A DNA stretch of 64,000 nt from Microthyrium microscopicum (GCA_010405405.1 MU004231.1:2347249-2411248); one strand, 5' to 3'; shown: positions 34,601 to 48,345, numbered from the stretch's first letter. Made by a program: numbers and translations. The notes: generated by a model not told the origin, from the sequence alone.

Positions 34601-37600
34601 AGGAATAATAGAACTAAAGCTTAAAATTGCTTTATAATTCTACTTAATTCTATCCTATTTAGTATTAAAACCTTAATATACATAATATTAATAATAACTA
34701 AATAGTATCTTAGTGCCTACCTCTCTTAATAATAATAACTATATTCTTTTTAAAATAAGCCTATTAAGATAATTACTTAGAATAAGGATAAAATTTTATT
34801 ACCTCTATAAAAAGGGTATAAATAATTTAATAGTACTAATAAATATAACTAAGTTTTTAATATAGAAAGTAAGATATTAACCCTTTTATATAAGTAACTA
34901 TTAATACTAATAATATTATAATATATATTAGCTTAGCTTAACTTCTTTGCCTTATTATTTTTTAGCTAGTTATTTTTTTTAAATATAACTATATAGTTCT
35001 ATATAAGAGATAGTAACTTTACTTATTATAGCCTAATATATATAAGCTATTATATAATACTTATTTAGCTATCTCTACTCTTTCTCTTTATATATTACGT
35101 TAATATAATACTTTCTATAACTTTTACTCTAAAGTATTATCTTTTTAATATTATCTTTACTATCTATACTACTAACTTATTAAAAGCTTTCTAAGCTTTA
35201 TTAATAAAAGAGCTTACCTAGCTCTTAATAATAATTAAGTTACTATTAATTAAAAATAATACTAAATACTTTCTACATTATATTATATATCTATATAACT
35301 AAACTCTAATACTTAATACTTATTAGTAAGTCCTAAGTATTATATTTATTTATTTTAAATAAAGGTTTAATAATCTTAGGTTATATCTACTTACTTTACT
35401 TCCTTTAATAAAGTTCTTACTATCCTTTATATAAGTTATAAAACTTCTAATAATAATATTTTCTTTTTAGAATTTACTATCTTTAATTTTCTTTACGTAG
35501 TTATATATATCTACTAAGATCCTAACTCTTATTTCTATTTTACTAAAGAGGATCTTTATAATTAGCAAAACTTAATTTAATTACGTATCTATCTCTTTAC
35601 TAGCTATTCTTACTAATAGTACCTAAATTATTTTATTAATAATATATTATAAGGAAATTTCTTATCTATTTACTCTCTATTTAATATTCTTTTTACTAAA
35701 CATTATATAAACTTAATTATAAGTTCTAACTAATACTTACTAATAATTTATAGTAAAATATTTACCTTTTTTTAGCTATGCTTATAATAAATTATTAATA
35801 ACTATTTATTCTTCTAGTATAATCTAATCTTTATTACTATTTCTAATTAGCTTAATAGTTTTTAGTTCTACTGCCTAGCTTATCTTTAAGTAAGTATATT
35901 TATTTATATTTATAAGAATACTAGTTATAAAGATAAAATTCTTATTAATAATAATAAAAATAGTAATATATATATAGCATAAATTTTTAACTTATAGGTT
36001 ATCTTATTTATAAGGTCTTATTTATTATATATTCCTCTAAGATCTTAAAAAGTATTTTAATATACTAAGATTTAAGAAATTAGAAATAGTTTTATTAAAA
36101 TAAATTATATTAAAAAATTTCTATATATTTTTTTAGAAATTTAAGAATAAAAAATTTTACTCTAATTTAAAATAAATAAAATATTTATAAATCTAAATTA
36201 CTTTATAATTATAGAATAGCTATAAATAATATATCTTATTTCTAACTACTACGTGCCTTTTAATAATTTTTCTAAGGAATAATATCTTTATTCTTATTAT
36301 CTTCTTCTTTAATTACTATAGTATTTTTTTTTTTTAAAGAAGTTTTAAAAGACTTAGCTTATATTATACTATTTAAAGACTCTAAACTAATTATTATAAT
36401 AGTAGTAAAATTAATTAAAAGAGTAAATTTAGTTTTTTCTATATCTTTTTCTCTTACTATAATTAAAGTATAGTTTCTAAATTCTCTTAGCTCTTTATCT
36501 ATATTTATATAGAATAGGCTTCTAGCGTTAGTAAGGTTTTTAATAATACTTTTAATATCTACTTAAGGAGTAATAATAAAAGATAAAGTTATTCTTATCC
36601 TAATAGATAACCTACTAGTAAATAAATTATCTTTAATTAATAAGTTATTAGTATCTAAATAAATATAAACTTATAGAAGTATAAAATTATAAGTAACGTA
36701 CTAGTTTAATAAGTAAAAGTTATTTTTTTTTAATAAAACTATTACTTTTAGCTACTATAAAAGGTTTAGTAAAATTTAGCTAAGAACTTAAAAAAGTCTT
36801 TTTACTAAAGGACGTTTTTTTAGCTAATATAGCTTTTTTAAAAGAAAAGAGAGAGTTACCTTTTTTAAGGCTTACTAAGGAGTTAATAATAAAAGTTAAA
36901 CCTTTTTATAGACCTTATTTTAAAAAACTTATTTTACTATTATTTAAGGCTATAATAATTAAGATTTAAATACTAAGTTTTAGTATTTATACTATAATAT
37001 TTAGATTAAGAATTTTAATAATAATGCTAATAAAAGTAAGATTCTACTTAGTATTAAAAGAGCTAAAGTCTTACTTTTCTTTATAAATTAACGCTAGTAT
37101 TACTATAAAGAGAAAAGTAGTAGAGTATATAAAATAAATATAAAAGAAGTAAGCTCCTTATTTTAATACTTCTAAATTATCTTTATCTAAAGTAATAGTA
37201 AAATATTATAATATATAAAGAAATTTAAAGCTTCTATTCTATTTATTAGTTTACTTAAATTTTAACTTAATACTATAGGTTATATAGTTAACGTCTTTAT
37301 ATTTAAAAACCTTAGACGTAAAGTTCTTAAACTTTTTAAGTAAAGAGATATAAGAATAATCTTTGTTTAAGTAATCTTTATTAATCTATATTAAAAGATA
37401 AAGTAGTTTATATTAAGGGATATTTAAGTTAGTATTATACTAAATAGAAAAATAAAAGTAATAATACTTAATAATATTATTTATATATTTTCTAATTATT
37501 ATAATAAAATTTTTATAACTCCTATAAGTATCTTAATAGTCTTTAAGGTTATTTAAAGCTTAAATTATTATTAGGTTATAAAAGTAGATTAGACTTAATA

Positions 37601-38300
37601 ATAATAATAGCTAATTTATAATATTAAGAAGATTCTCGTAATAGTTTTTAATAAGTAATTATATTCCCTAAAATTTATTAATTATTAAAGCTAAAAGATT
37701 TACTTAAGATAAGTTATTTAAATTTCGCTAATTAAAGGAGTAGAAATATATTCTAATCTCTAATATATAGTTTATACTATAAATTAGTTCTTAGTAATTA
37801 TTATATTAATCTACTTTATAGTAGCTAAAGGTAATATAAGTTAAAAATAATTTAAACATATTTAGACGCCTAATATAACTTAGGTTAGTAGTCTACTTAG
37901 AAGTAAAGAACTATTTCTACTTAGTAGTTAATTAACTATAAGATAGTTATAAGTAAGGCTTACTAGTAAAGAATTAAAATAAAGCTATAATATATATTAT
38001 AATAGAAGATAGAAAAATTAAAAATAATAATAAAAAGTTTTAGGACTTAAGGTAGGTATAAATAAAGTTAGCTAATTATAAAATATTAATTAATTATTAT
38101 AATAATATTAAAATAATCTTTACTAAAATTTTGCTTAATTTATATATAAATAAACTACTTTATAGTAATAAAGTTACGTTATAGCTTTATAAAGTTTTAC
38201 TATACTACTTCTAATAAATATTACTACTTATAACTTAATAATAATATCTTTTTTATTAATTAACCTAAAAGATTTAATATCTCTTTAGAAATAACGTTAC
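34600..38300 (-). pseudogene. fossil long coding sequence, unknown family
   Basis: Reading the minus strand through TAA/TAG as mutated Gln or Trp codons shows a long, compositionally protein-like frame. Anchors at 36,515 and 35,864 share one frame. Anchors near 35,650 and 35,473 share another, and the shift coincides with a seven-T run at 35,767-35,773. A third frame appears above about 37,080, near another homopolymer. Gln- and Asn-rich segments occur towards its 5' end (37.2-37.9 kb). I do not recognise the protein. Its burial among transposons and strong RIP suggest a mobile element or a duplicated gene. Limits are approximate. Confidence 0.45.
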
Positions 38301-39480
38301 TAAGAAGCTAATAAAGCTAATAACTCTTATCTTATATATAAATAATTAAAAAAAAGCTAATAAATATAAGTTTTATATATACTTATAAAGAGGCTATTAG
38401 TTTATATTTGTCTAAATATTTAGTATATATAATAATTATTTAATTTTATTAGAAGTATTTAAAAAAAACTTAGCCTAGATTTATTAAACTAGCTATTACT
38501 ACTATAATTACTAAAAAAAAAAATATTATAAATAGGATTTAGTAAAGAAACTAGGTTATAATAAGGTTTAAAGGCCTATAAGATTAAGACGTAGTTAAAA
38601 AATAGTTATTAATTTATTAATAAGAGGATTAAGTAATAAAGCTAAAGGTAGAGTAGTATAGCTATTAGTTTACCTAAAAGATATACCTAAGAAATTCTAA
38701 CTTTATCTTATTTTTAGTATTATTTAATTCTTATTTTTTAAGGATTTTTAGACTTTACGTAGCTACTAACTTAAGCTAAAAAAGATACCTTATAATACTA
38801 AGTTATAAGATATTATAATTATTCTTAGCAAATAAATATAAATAATAGTATTAAAGTATTAAAACTATATCTTACTAATCTTAACTTTAGGTATATACTA
38901 TTATTTACTAATTAGTTAAATTTAATAAGAGCCAAAATATTTACTAAGAATATTAGACTAAAAAACGCCTTAACGTCTTAAATTATTAACTAACTTATTA
39001 TTCCTAATAATAGGTTATTTACCTTCCTTAGTACGTTAATAAGTTTATTTCTAATTATTTAGAGTATACATACTAAATTCTAAGAGTTATTTTTATAATA
39101 GAGTAAAAGATATAATTTATAAATTAATATCTTAATACCTAAAAAATTATAAGTATTTATAGTAATATACTTTATAAACATTAGAATTTATATATTACTA
39201 TTATAATATAAAAGCATCTACTTTATAAATACCTTCTATATTTCTAGCTTATTTAGGTAAATTTAAGTATAATTATTTTTAAATAGTTATAACTCTTATA
39301 CTAAGTTTAAAATAGTCTTTCTAAAGAATAATTAATATATAGAATATTTAGAGAGCTAAGACTAAAGCTAATTAACGAGAGGCTACTTTTTATTAAGAAT
39401 ATATTATAACCTAATTAAGAGACAATACAACTAGTTAAAAACAATAGGAAAAAACGTAAAAATTAAAAGCGCTTAATAAC
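38300..39480. other. AT-rich repeat DNA, content unresolved
   Basis: About 1.2 kb between the unknown fossil and the Helitron. It may contain the Helitron 5' terminus and non-coding leader, but the terminal TC and flanking A/T target cannot be picked out in such AT-rich sequence. Confidence 0.35.
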
Positions 39481-39526
39481 TCTAAAACTACTACTACTAA
39501 TTAGTAGTATACCTATCTTAACTAAA

Positions 39527-39660
39527 AAGAAAAAGAAGCTAAGATTAGATATAGGTATATCTAAACTAAAGAAGATAAAGCTAATATTAAATATAAGTAT
39601 ACTTAAACTAAAGAAAAGAAAAATAAGATTAAATATAGGTATATCTAGATTATTACTAAG
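39527..39660 (+). repeat. 42-bp tandem repeat, about 3 copies
   Basis: Three diverged 42-bp units, each encoding a basic 14-residue motif of the form K-I-x-Y-R/K-Y-I/T-Q-T-K-E once TAA is read as Gln. Short basic repeats of this kind occur at the N-terminus of many fungal Helitron proteins. The frame differs by one from the main Helitron frame downstream. Confidence 0.7.
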
Positions 39661-40149
39661 GTAAATTAGAAATATATAGAATAATATATAAATACTACTA
39701 ACTTTATTTACTATTAGAACTAAATATAATATTAAAGAAGCTACTCTATATAAAAAACTAGATTATATTAAAGAGAATATAACTTATCTCTCCTAACTTA
39801 ATCTTAATATTAAGTACAAGTTCTAACAAAAGTTTAAACTATTAAAGAGCAAATAGTAATATTAGCTAATACTAAAAGAGATAAAAATTTTAACTATATA
39901 TTTATTTCTTAAAGACCTTTATAATCCTAATATACTTCCTACTAAATACTATTTAACTTACTATTAATAAACTACTTTAGAAAAATTAGTACTTACTAAC
40001 TAAAGTACTCTTAAGAATTAATTTTAGTAGAATATACTTATTATCTAATAAATTTTTAAATATTATAAATACTTTTTATAATCTAGTAATAAATAAGTCT
40101 ATATCTATATAATATATAATAAGAAACTTAGTAATAAAAAAATCCCTTT

Positions 40150-42164
40150 TATATACTCTATAAGTAATTTACTTATTAAATATAAGTATTTATACCTAAA
40201 CGAATTATATAACTTAACTCTAGTAAAGGAATAATTAATCTCCTTAAACTATCTATATAGGCTTATTACTTATTAAGTATATAATAAGAGGGATAATACT
40301 ATAAAGAGAGCTCACTATAAGCCTAAAGGCTAAATTACTATTATCCTAGCTTAGGATCTTATTAATTTAATAATATTTATCTTACTATATAATCTTATTA
40401 AACTATAAGAATTAATCTATATATCTTTCTTAAAACTAAACAAACTATAGCTAACTTAACTTACTAAACTTATCTAAATATAGCCTTAAAAAATACTTAT
40501 AGCTTTATATTAACTAAAAGCTAATAATTATTTATATTTTAATATTAAAATTAATAAATCTAGAGTTTTTAAAATACTTTTAGTACCTAGTTTAAACATA
40601 CTCCTTATCCTCTATAATAATATATTAAATTTAAAACTAACTACAAAAAAGCTTATAAATAAAGCTATAATTAGCCTTATAAATATAAATAATCTAAGAA
40701 CTATAAAAGAAGAAATAAAATATAAAAGGAAAATTATTAATAATCTTCTTTAATCCTACTTACTAACTAATACTAACTTTAATAAAGAAGATAATAAGGA
40801 TCTAAGAATTATATAATAGCATTTTAAAACTATCTAACCTTTATAAGATATAAAGAAGTTTTAAAATAATAAGGATAAGAATAAATTATTACTAATAATA
40901 TTAAACATATTTATAAATCTTAATAGAATAAATAAAGAATACTAGCTATTATTATCTCTAAAATTTCTATAAAATTCTATTACTAATAAAAATACTAAAA
41001 TACTATTTATTAAGTAAGTATAGCTAATAAATAGTAGCTTTACTAACTTAAAGGACCTAAGCTATTACCTAAAAATCTTTCTAATACTATTCTTCTTTAA
41101 TCTTAAAAAACCTTATAGATTAAAAGAGTTATTTAGTATCTATATTTATATAACTTATTAAAGTAAAGTATATAACTATCTTAATTTAGATACTTTTAAG
41201 CTTATAAATCTAAAAGTATATATAAAATATAATATACTAGTTTAGTTAAAATTTTAACTTTAGTTTAAACTATAAGTAAAAGATCTTATTCTCTACTATA
41301 AAGGCAAATTTGCTTATTATCCTATTTTTTTCTTCCTAATTTTTAATACTATCTAAAAGGATTTAGTTAATACTATTACTTTTTAGAAGTTATCTCTATT
41401 AAGCCTATAAAAAATTAAAAATATTTTTTAAGATTTAATATTAGAATAACTTAAAGTAGTAAAGACTAAACTTATAGACTTATATATTACTAATAATCTA
41501 ACTATTTTATCGTTACTCTAAGAAGTATTAAGTTATTTTAATAAATAACTATTATCTAATAAGAGTTATATTTATATATATAAATAAATTAAAGTAATTT
41601 ATATAAAAAATAGTTTCCTAAGTATTTAATTTACTATTAATCTAAATAATATTAATAATATTATAAAATTATAACTAGTAATATTCTAAGATTAAATATT
41701 ATAGTAAGCAAATAAATTTATAAAGTAATTAGAGACTAATATAGAATAATTCTAAATTTATATAAATATATAATATATATTAGACCTAATTATATTAGCA
41801 TAATTTTTTTAAAAAGAAATAAAGCTTTTCTTTAAGTATTTTATTAAGATTAAGGATAATTTAGTTTTTAGTTATATTAATTACTATTTCTTAATAGTAG
41901 AAACTAATAAATAAGGGTCTTTTTATACATATAGCTTTATATAATTTAAAGGTAACCTTTATTTTCTATTATTAGTAGAAACTTTATAAAATATAAATAA
42001 CGTAAATTTTAAAGATAAGTTTATCTAGTTTATTAATAAGTTAATATCTAAATTAATTATCTTAAGCATAGTAATAGCCTTAAAACATACTCTAATAAAT
42101 TTATTTAGAGACTAAAAGAAAGTTAATAAGTTTATTATAAACTTAAGTTACTTATCTATATAAT
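40150..42164 (+). pseudogene. Helitron Rep half: DUF6570-like region and HUH initiator domain
   Basis: The DUF6570-like region starts near 40,202 with a readable L-T-x-V-E/K-E-Q-L-I-S-L motif. A pre-REP segment follows near 41,312 (A-Y-Y/H-P-I-F-F-F-L-I-F-N-T-I). Next is F-T-I-N-x-N-D/N-I-N-N near 41,630, equivalent to the TINP-D-NP motif of the family. At 41,915-41,945 the catalytic H-x-H of the HUH nickase reads Y-x-Y in G-S-F-Y-T-Y-S-F-I, as expected from CAY-to-TAY RIP. The element could not encode an active nickase. Confidence 0.8.
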
Positions 42165-42234
42165 NNNNNNNNNNNNNNNNNNNNNNNNNNNNNNNNNNNN
42201 NNNNNNNNNNNNNNNNNNNNNNNNNNNNNNNNNN
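42165..42234. other. assembly gap, 70 N
   Basis: Run of 70 unknown bases inside the Helitron fossil, just after the HUH domain. It probably marks a collapsed or unresolved repeat. Confidence 0.99.
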
Positions 42235-43639
42235 TTATATAAAAAATATATATACTTATTAAAGAAGAAAGAAAAATAATTAAAAATAGGGAGATAACTT
42301 TATAAATAGTAAGATATATAATAATAGAGAGAGTAGTTATTACTAACCCTATTATAGAGTTATCTAACTTCTATTTACTTTCTTTAAAAGGTTATAAATT
42401 AGCTTACTATAAACTATTTAGTTTTATTTATAAAAGTTTATAACTTTCTTCTTAATTATAAAATATATTTTTTAAGTATAGAAAATATAACTTAGTAATA
42501 TATCTTACTTAACCTACTCTACTAAAAAATTTATTATAAAAGTACTTTACTTATAAAATAAATATACTTAAAAACAAACGTAAAACCTTAAGTTAATTTA
42601 AATATTAATATTAAAAAGACTAATAAAACCTTACCTCTATTAGTTACTTATAAAAACTATAGTCTAATATTTATAACACTAAACCTTTATAATTATACTA
42701 TATATATTAAGGTTATTAAGAAAAAGAAAAATAGGCCTATAATAATTAAAGATATTAATTTTCTACTAAAGTTTATAATAAGATAAGAATAAATGTAAAG
42801 AATAGTTCTATTTATAAAACTTTAAACTATTATCTTAAATAGTATTATATCCTATTTACTTAATAAACTATAAAATAATAAATATTATTAAAAGTATATT
42901 TAACCTTTTAATAATATTAAAGAAAAGCTAATAACTATATAAAAATATAACTCTTTATTTAGTATTATTTATACTATAAAAAAAGTTTTTAGCTTTTAAT
43001 CTCTTAAAGCTAAATATTATTTAAATAAGCAAAAAGGAATTACTAAGTCTAAGAGTTACCTTTTATATAAAAAATATTAAGAATCTTAAGAAAGCTAAGA
43101 AAACTACTATAATAGATTATAACCTTTAAAAAGCGTAAATAAATAATAATAGTATAAATTCTAACTCTAAGAATTATAATATATATAATAATAAAGTCTT
43201 AGATATTCTTAATATTAATAATATTATAATTTTAAGTATTATAATAATCTAAAACTAGCTATTATAGTCTTTATAACTAAGAAACTTAGGAGCTAATTCT
43301 TCTACTATTTATAATTTTATAAGTAAGCTTAATTTTACTATAAATAACCTTTATACGTCTTTTAGTAGTATAAATATTTTATAATATATAAGAAAGTTTT
43401 ATAATAAAGTAAATCTTAATACTACTAAATTAGCTAAGACTATATTAGATAGAATAAAATCATTAAAAAAAATATAAAATAAACTAAACTAAAGCATTAT
43501 TATACAAAATAATAAAAAAGGAATTAAAGATGCTATTTAAAATTAACCTATTACTTATCTATTTAGACCTCTAAGTTCTTTAAGACTACAAAATATAATA
43601 TTAGAGTTATATATAAACTTTTTTAATAATTATCTTAAC

Positions 43640-45340
43640 GCGTTAATTAATAGCTATAAAAGATAAAGCCTTAATAAATTATAAAGCTAAGCTATAATAA
43701 CTATTTTTTCTTTCTTACATTAATACTAGATAGAAAAAATTAAGATTAAGGATTTACGTAAATAACTTTTTATATATATTAGTAGTACTAATAAAACAAA
43801 AAAATTATAAGTTATTAATACTATCTAAAATATTTTTAATAAGTTAAAGCTTTAAAAAGAAATAATAATTACTACTTCTACTAGAAGTATAGTAGCTAAT
43901 ATTTAAGGTTTAACTATTTATTTAGCATTAAGTCTTTTATTTAGAAATACTAATAATCTATTAACGCAATATAACTAAAGAAATAAGCTAAGTAAATAAA
44001 TAAATACTATTTTTATTACTTAATTAGCTAAAAAGTAAGCATAAGAGAAATACAAACTTCTTATTATTAATAAGATTAGTATAATTAATAGAAAGACTTT
44101 CTAGAGTATTAACTTAAAATACTACTTGCTAAATAAGAAATATATTTTATTTAAAGGAATTCCTATTATACTTCTCTATAACGATTTCTATTAATTTTTA
44201 TTAGTTAGTTCTATAAGTATAATATAGATAAGTAACGATAGTTAAGTAGTAAAATAAAACTAAAAAGTATAACTATTTCGTTAATTTAATAACGTTATTA
44301 TACTTACAAAACAAGTTTATATATAAAATTATTAAATACTCTTAAGAATACTTAAAAGGCTATAAAATAAGTAATAAATAGACGCAAACTATAATCTTCT
44401 CCTAGAAAAGACAAAATATTCTTAAAATTAAGACTTTATAACTAAACTTTGCGTAATTATAATAATAAATAAACTAAGAGTAATTTTTAATATTAAAGTA
44501 GCTATTTAATACTTAAAGAAACATTAGCTTTTTTTTTTAATTTTCTTCTTAACGTATATATAAAAAGATATTTTTAACTTAAAAACCTAAGTACTAATTA
44601 CTTATAACCTAATAAATACTACTATTAAAAAATATCCTAATAAGACTAACATTAAAGTCCTACTATACTTTATATTTATACTAAATACCTTTATTATAAC
44701 TATAAATAATATTAATATTAGCCTAATATTTATAAATAGAGCGCAATTTATAACTATTATAATCATTCTAAATAAGAGTTATCTAAAATATCTAATTTCT
44801 AAGCTTATTATAATATATTTTAATCTACTTATAATACTAATTATAAAATCTAAAGGCACTAAGAACCTATAAGTTAGACTTCTTCTACTAGGAACTATTA
44901 TAATAATACTAGAACTTACTATTTTTATAATAAAGAGTAATATTAAATATATAAAAAGAAGACTACTATACATTCCTTTATTTAGCATAATAATATATAA
45001 AGCTTAAGAATATATATTTTTATAAACCCTTATTAATTTGCTATATAGTAAGAATTTGTAAAGAAATATAATAAGATATAAATCTTCTATTCTTAAAACT
45101 AAAAAGTCTAAATTACCTAGGTTTTATAGTTTTTATATTTAGCTATCTTAAGCTATAAGTTAAGAAAGTATATAAATTTCTAACTTATTAAGTTAAGAAA
45201 TATTTAAAAATTATAAAATACCTAAATTAATATTATAAGGTATTTAACTTTTAAATAACTATTTAATTTAGACTTTAAAGGAATTTATTAAAAAATGCTC
45301 TTAGTCTAAATATAAAGCACTTTATAAATAGTATTACTAA
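43640..45340 (+). pseudogene. Helitron Pif1-type helicase domain, RIP-degraded
   Basis: The Walker A region at 43,766-43,810 reads F-I-Y-I-S-S-T-N-K-T, which is S-G-T-G-K-T with G-to-A changes. Walker B at 44,051-44,100 reads L-L-I-I-N-K-I-S-I-I-N-R, that is D-E to N-K. Then comes the Pif1 motif F-K-G-I-P-I-I-L-L-Y-N-D-F (about 44,150). Towards the end (45.0-45.25 kb) are Y-K-A-Q-x and F-Y-S-F-Y-I-Q-L-S, matching the YK-QG and YVQLSR motifs. All are in one frame. The minus-strand 69-codon frame at 44,779-44,988 is its antisense shadow. Confidence 0.85.
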
Positions 45341-45848
45341 TACTAGGTAAAATTAAAAGACAATATTTAACATTATAGTAAGAAAATACTTAAAGAGATA
45401 AAAAATATAGAATATAAGTTATTATTTACTACTTCTTTTATATCTATACCTAGGCTAATTATTAATTATCTTTAGTTAATTTATTTTATTCTCTTTTATT
45501 ACTTATCTTTATAATTTTTATCCTTATTCTTATCTTCTTTTATATTATAAAGTGTAGTTTCTTTTATTATATTTTGTACGTATTAGGTTCTAAGAGTCTT
45601 AAAAGTTACTTATAAACTATAACTTATATTATTTAATATACTAATAGACTTTAAAGGTCTTAATTTCTTTAGAGTCTATAAAGAAGTTAGTAAATTAAGT
45701 TACCTATAAGGATTAAGACTTTTAAAAGACTAAGATTATTATATAGACTAAGTAGTAATAAAAGAATTTATATAAGTTATTATAGATTAAAGAGATAAAA
45801 CGAAAGAATTAGTTCTAGTAGAGCTTAAGGCTATACCTTAGAAATATT

Positions 45849-45954
45849 AAGCTAAATTAGCGCTAATAAGACTTAGTGCTATATTTTAAATATAATAAGG
45901 TAAATTAACGCTAATAAGACTTAGTACTATACTTTAAATATAATAAGGTAAATT
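45849..45954. repeat. 48-bp tandem repeat, about 2.2 copies
   Basis: Two adjacent 48-bp units (45,849-45,896 and 45,897-45,944) differ at a few sites, all or nearly all transitions or G/C changes. A third partial unit follows. Confidence 0.8.
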
Positions 45955-46899
45955 GCTTCTTAGTATTACTAGCAAATAAATACTACTAAACGTTAAAGCA
46001 TTACTATAGCTACTATAAGGGGAGCTATCTATAGTTAAGTTAATAATAGCGATTTAAGAACCTTAATAAGAACCTAAAGTCTAATTATTCTATAAGTTAA
46101 GTAGAGGTAAGACATAACAATAAGTAGTAATAAAGCTAAAGAAGTTTAAAGAATTAATATTTTTAATAATATTAGTATTTCTTATTATGTTATATTAAGT
46201 AAATAAAGGTAAATCTCTTATTAAGTCTAAGACCTCTATATATCTAATACTAGAATTAATAAAGTATTATTTTAGAGCTATTATTTTACTTCATAGTAGG
46301 TAGAATTTTAGTAAAGAATTATAGAATAAAAAAAAGAAGAGAAGAAGAAGTTTAAAGAATAAATATTAGAATAGGCTATAGCGTCCTTAAGCTTCTATAT
46401 TTTTAAAGTAATTCCTCTTTCTATACTAGCGCTATTAATATAACTAATAACTATTTATAAATAATTTCTAAGATACGCTTACTATAATAAGAGAAAAGTA
46501 TAACTAACCTAATACCTAAGATTTAAAAGTATAAAATAATCTAATTAATAAATTAGAAAGTTTAGCCTTATATATAAAAATTAATAGCACTAACCCTTAA
46601 CCTTATCTAATCAAAAAAACTCTAATAATTAGCCTTATAACTATCTATACGCTTATTAAGTACTAAAGCTCCTACTATAATAAATTAATTATAACTTCTA
46701 TGCTTAATAACCTTTACTAATAATCTATCTATACCTTACTAAATATAAATATTTTAGTAGAGTACCTACCTTCTTTAAAGTAAATTTAACAAATAAAATA
46801 TTAAATAATATTACCTACTTATAATTATATAATAATAAGCTAGTTATAGCTTTTAACTATAAAATTTTATAATTAGAACTTAGCATTATACCTTTTTTT

Positions 46900-47500
46900 C
46901 TAATTTTTTAAGCTTCTATTTATAATAACCTACTTTTATAGAGGCCTAAAGTAACGTCTAAGCTTTTAATTATTTTACTTCCTTACTACTTCTATAAATT
47001 TAAATATCTTACTACTCTTTCTCTCTTCTTCTTCTTCTTCTTTAACTTTAATCTATATATCTTACATAACCTACTATTATTAAGATTGTATACTTCCTAC
47101 TACCTCTCTAAGTTTCCTAGCTATTTTTAACTTTAATTCTTTACTTAATAATCTACTAATCTATTTTACTATAAGTACTAATTACGTCTTTTTTTAGTAA
47201 GCTAATACTAATATTTTAATAAGTAATATAATACTATTATTTATATTAACTCCTTAGGATAGCATTTCTATACTAGTTACTAAAGCTAGTTTTATAAATT
47301 AAGCGCTTAGCTAACTCTTCGTCTATAACCTTACTATCTATACTACTACTAGCACTAATACTAAAGAGGTTATTATCTTAATTAATTAACTATTCTAATT
47401 TCTCTATACTTCTATTATATATACCTTTTACCTAAAGAAAGATACTATATAATTAAAGTACTTCCTAAATAACTTCTCTATAAACCTTTCTCCTAATACT
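46900..47500 (-). pseudogene. fossil coding fragment, unknown family
   Basis: The minus strand reads as protein-like sequence once RIP stops are read as Gln, with S-I-S-A-S-S-S-I-D and D-E-E-L-A-K-R-L-I-Y-K-T-S, then a lysine/arginine run from a TTC-repeat tract (about 47,025-47,040). The family is not recognised and the ends are unknown. Confidence 0.3.
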
Positions 47501-48253
47501 ACCTTAACCTATATTATTATTAAATCTATATATAAGGCTATTATAGATAGCTATCTCCTCTTTTATAGCAAAGCTCTTTATAGCCTTTAAGTTACTACTT
47601 AAACTATATTAAATACTCTAGTTAGTACTATTTTTAACATAAATAAAATAAATTTTACGAGTATTATATAACTAAATTTTTTTACTAATAATTTAATAGA
47701 ACTATAACTACGCTATAATAAACTTTTTTACTTATAAGTACTTCCTTATTACTATATACTAGAATAATATTAATAAAAATAAGCACTTAAGATACGCTAA
47801 TACTATCTTTAATAATAAAGTTCCTTATTACTTTAACTAAATAACTACTATTAATAGCAACTTACTTCATAGTAATTCTAAGAAAGACTTTATTAAAATT
47901 AATTAATTTCTTTTATAAGTTCTCTTATTTAGATTAATAAGAAATATTACTAAAATAAGTTATTAGTTATCTAAGTAAATTATATCTAAGCCTTTTGCCT
48001 ATAAGCTTTAAGCCCTAAGTTCTTTTCTTTATAGAAAATTAATAAACTCCTTTACTATAAATATTATATTTACTTTATATACTTTATAACTTTCTATAAA
48101 TTTAATTTACCTATTAGTAATATAAAAATCTTATATTCTTACTTAAAAAGTATATAAGTTAAAAAAAAGGTAATTATTATAATACTACTTAAAAATATAG
48201 CTATATTACAAAATAATATACTTATAGTTCGTAAAGAATAAAAACCTACTTAT

Positions 48254-48345
48254 AGCTATTAATAATAAAATATTATAAATAAGCAAAATAAGCTATAATA
48301 GCCATTAGTAGTAAAATATTATAAATAAGTAAAACGAGCTACAAT
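48254..48345. repeat. 46-bp tandem duplication
   Basis: Two adjacent copies (48,254-48,299 and 48,300-48,345) sharing the core TAAAATATTATAAATAAG and differing mostly by transitions. Confidence 0.75.

Larger units (their letters stand above)
39480..45400 (+). mobile_element. RIP-degraded autonomous Helitron
   Basis: A rolling-circle DNA transposon fossil. From 40,202 to about 45,300 the DUF6570-like segment, the pre-REP region, the HUH motif, Walker A, Walker B and the C-terminal helicase motifs all lie in one plus-strand frame, broken only by substitution-type stops. That frame phase is also kept across the 70-N gap. Order: N-terminal basic 14-residue repeats (39.53-39.66 kb), DUF6570-like (40.15-40.65), pre-REP region (41.0-41.65), REP/HUH (41.65-42.16), linker (42.24-43.6) and Pif1-type helicase (43.64-45.34). 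Termini were not located, so the limits are approximate. Confidence 0.82.

Noticed and set aside
44779-44988. 69-codon minus-strand ORF, the only one of its size in the AT-rich block
   Set aside because: It lies antisense to the conserved C-terminal helicase region of the Helitron. Its composition is explained by the complementary coding strand.
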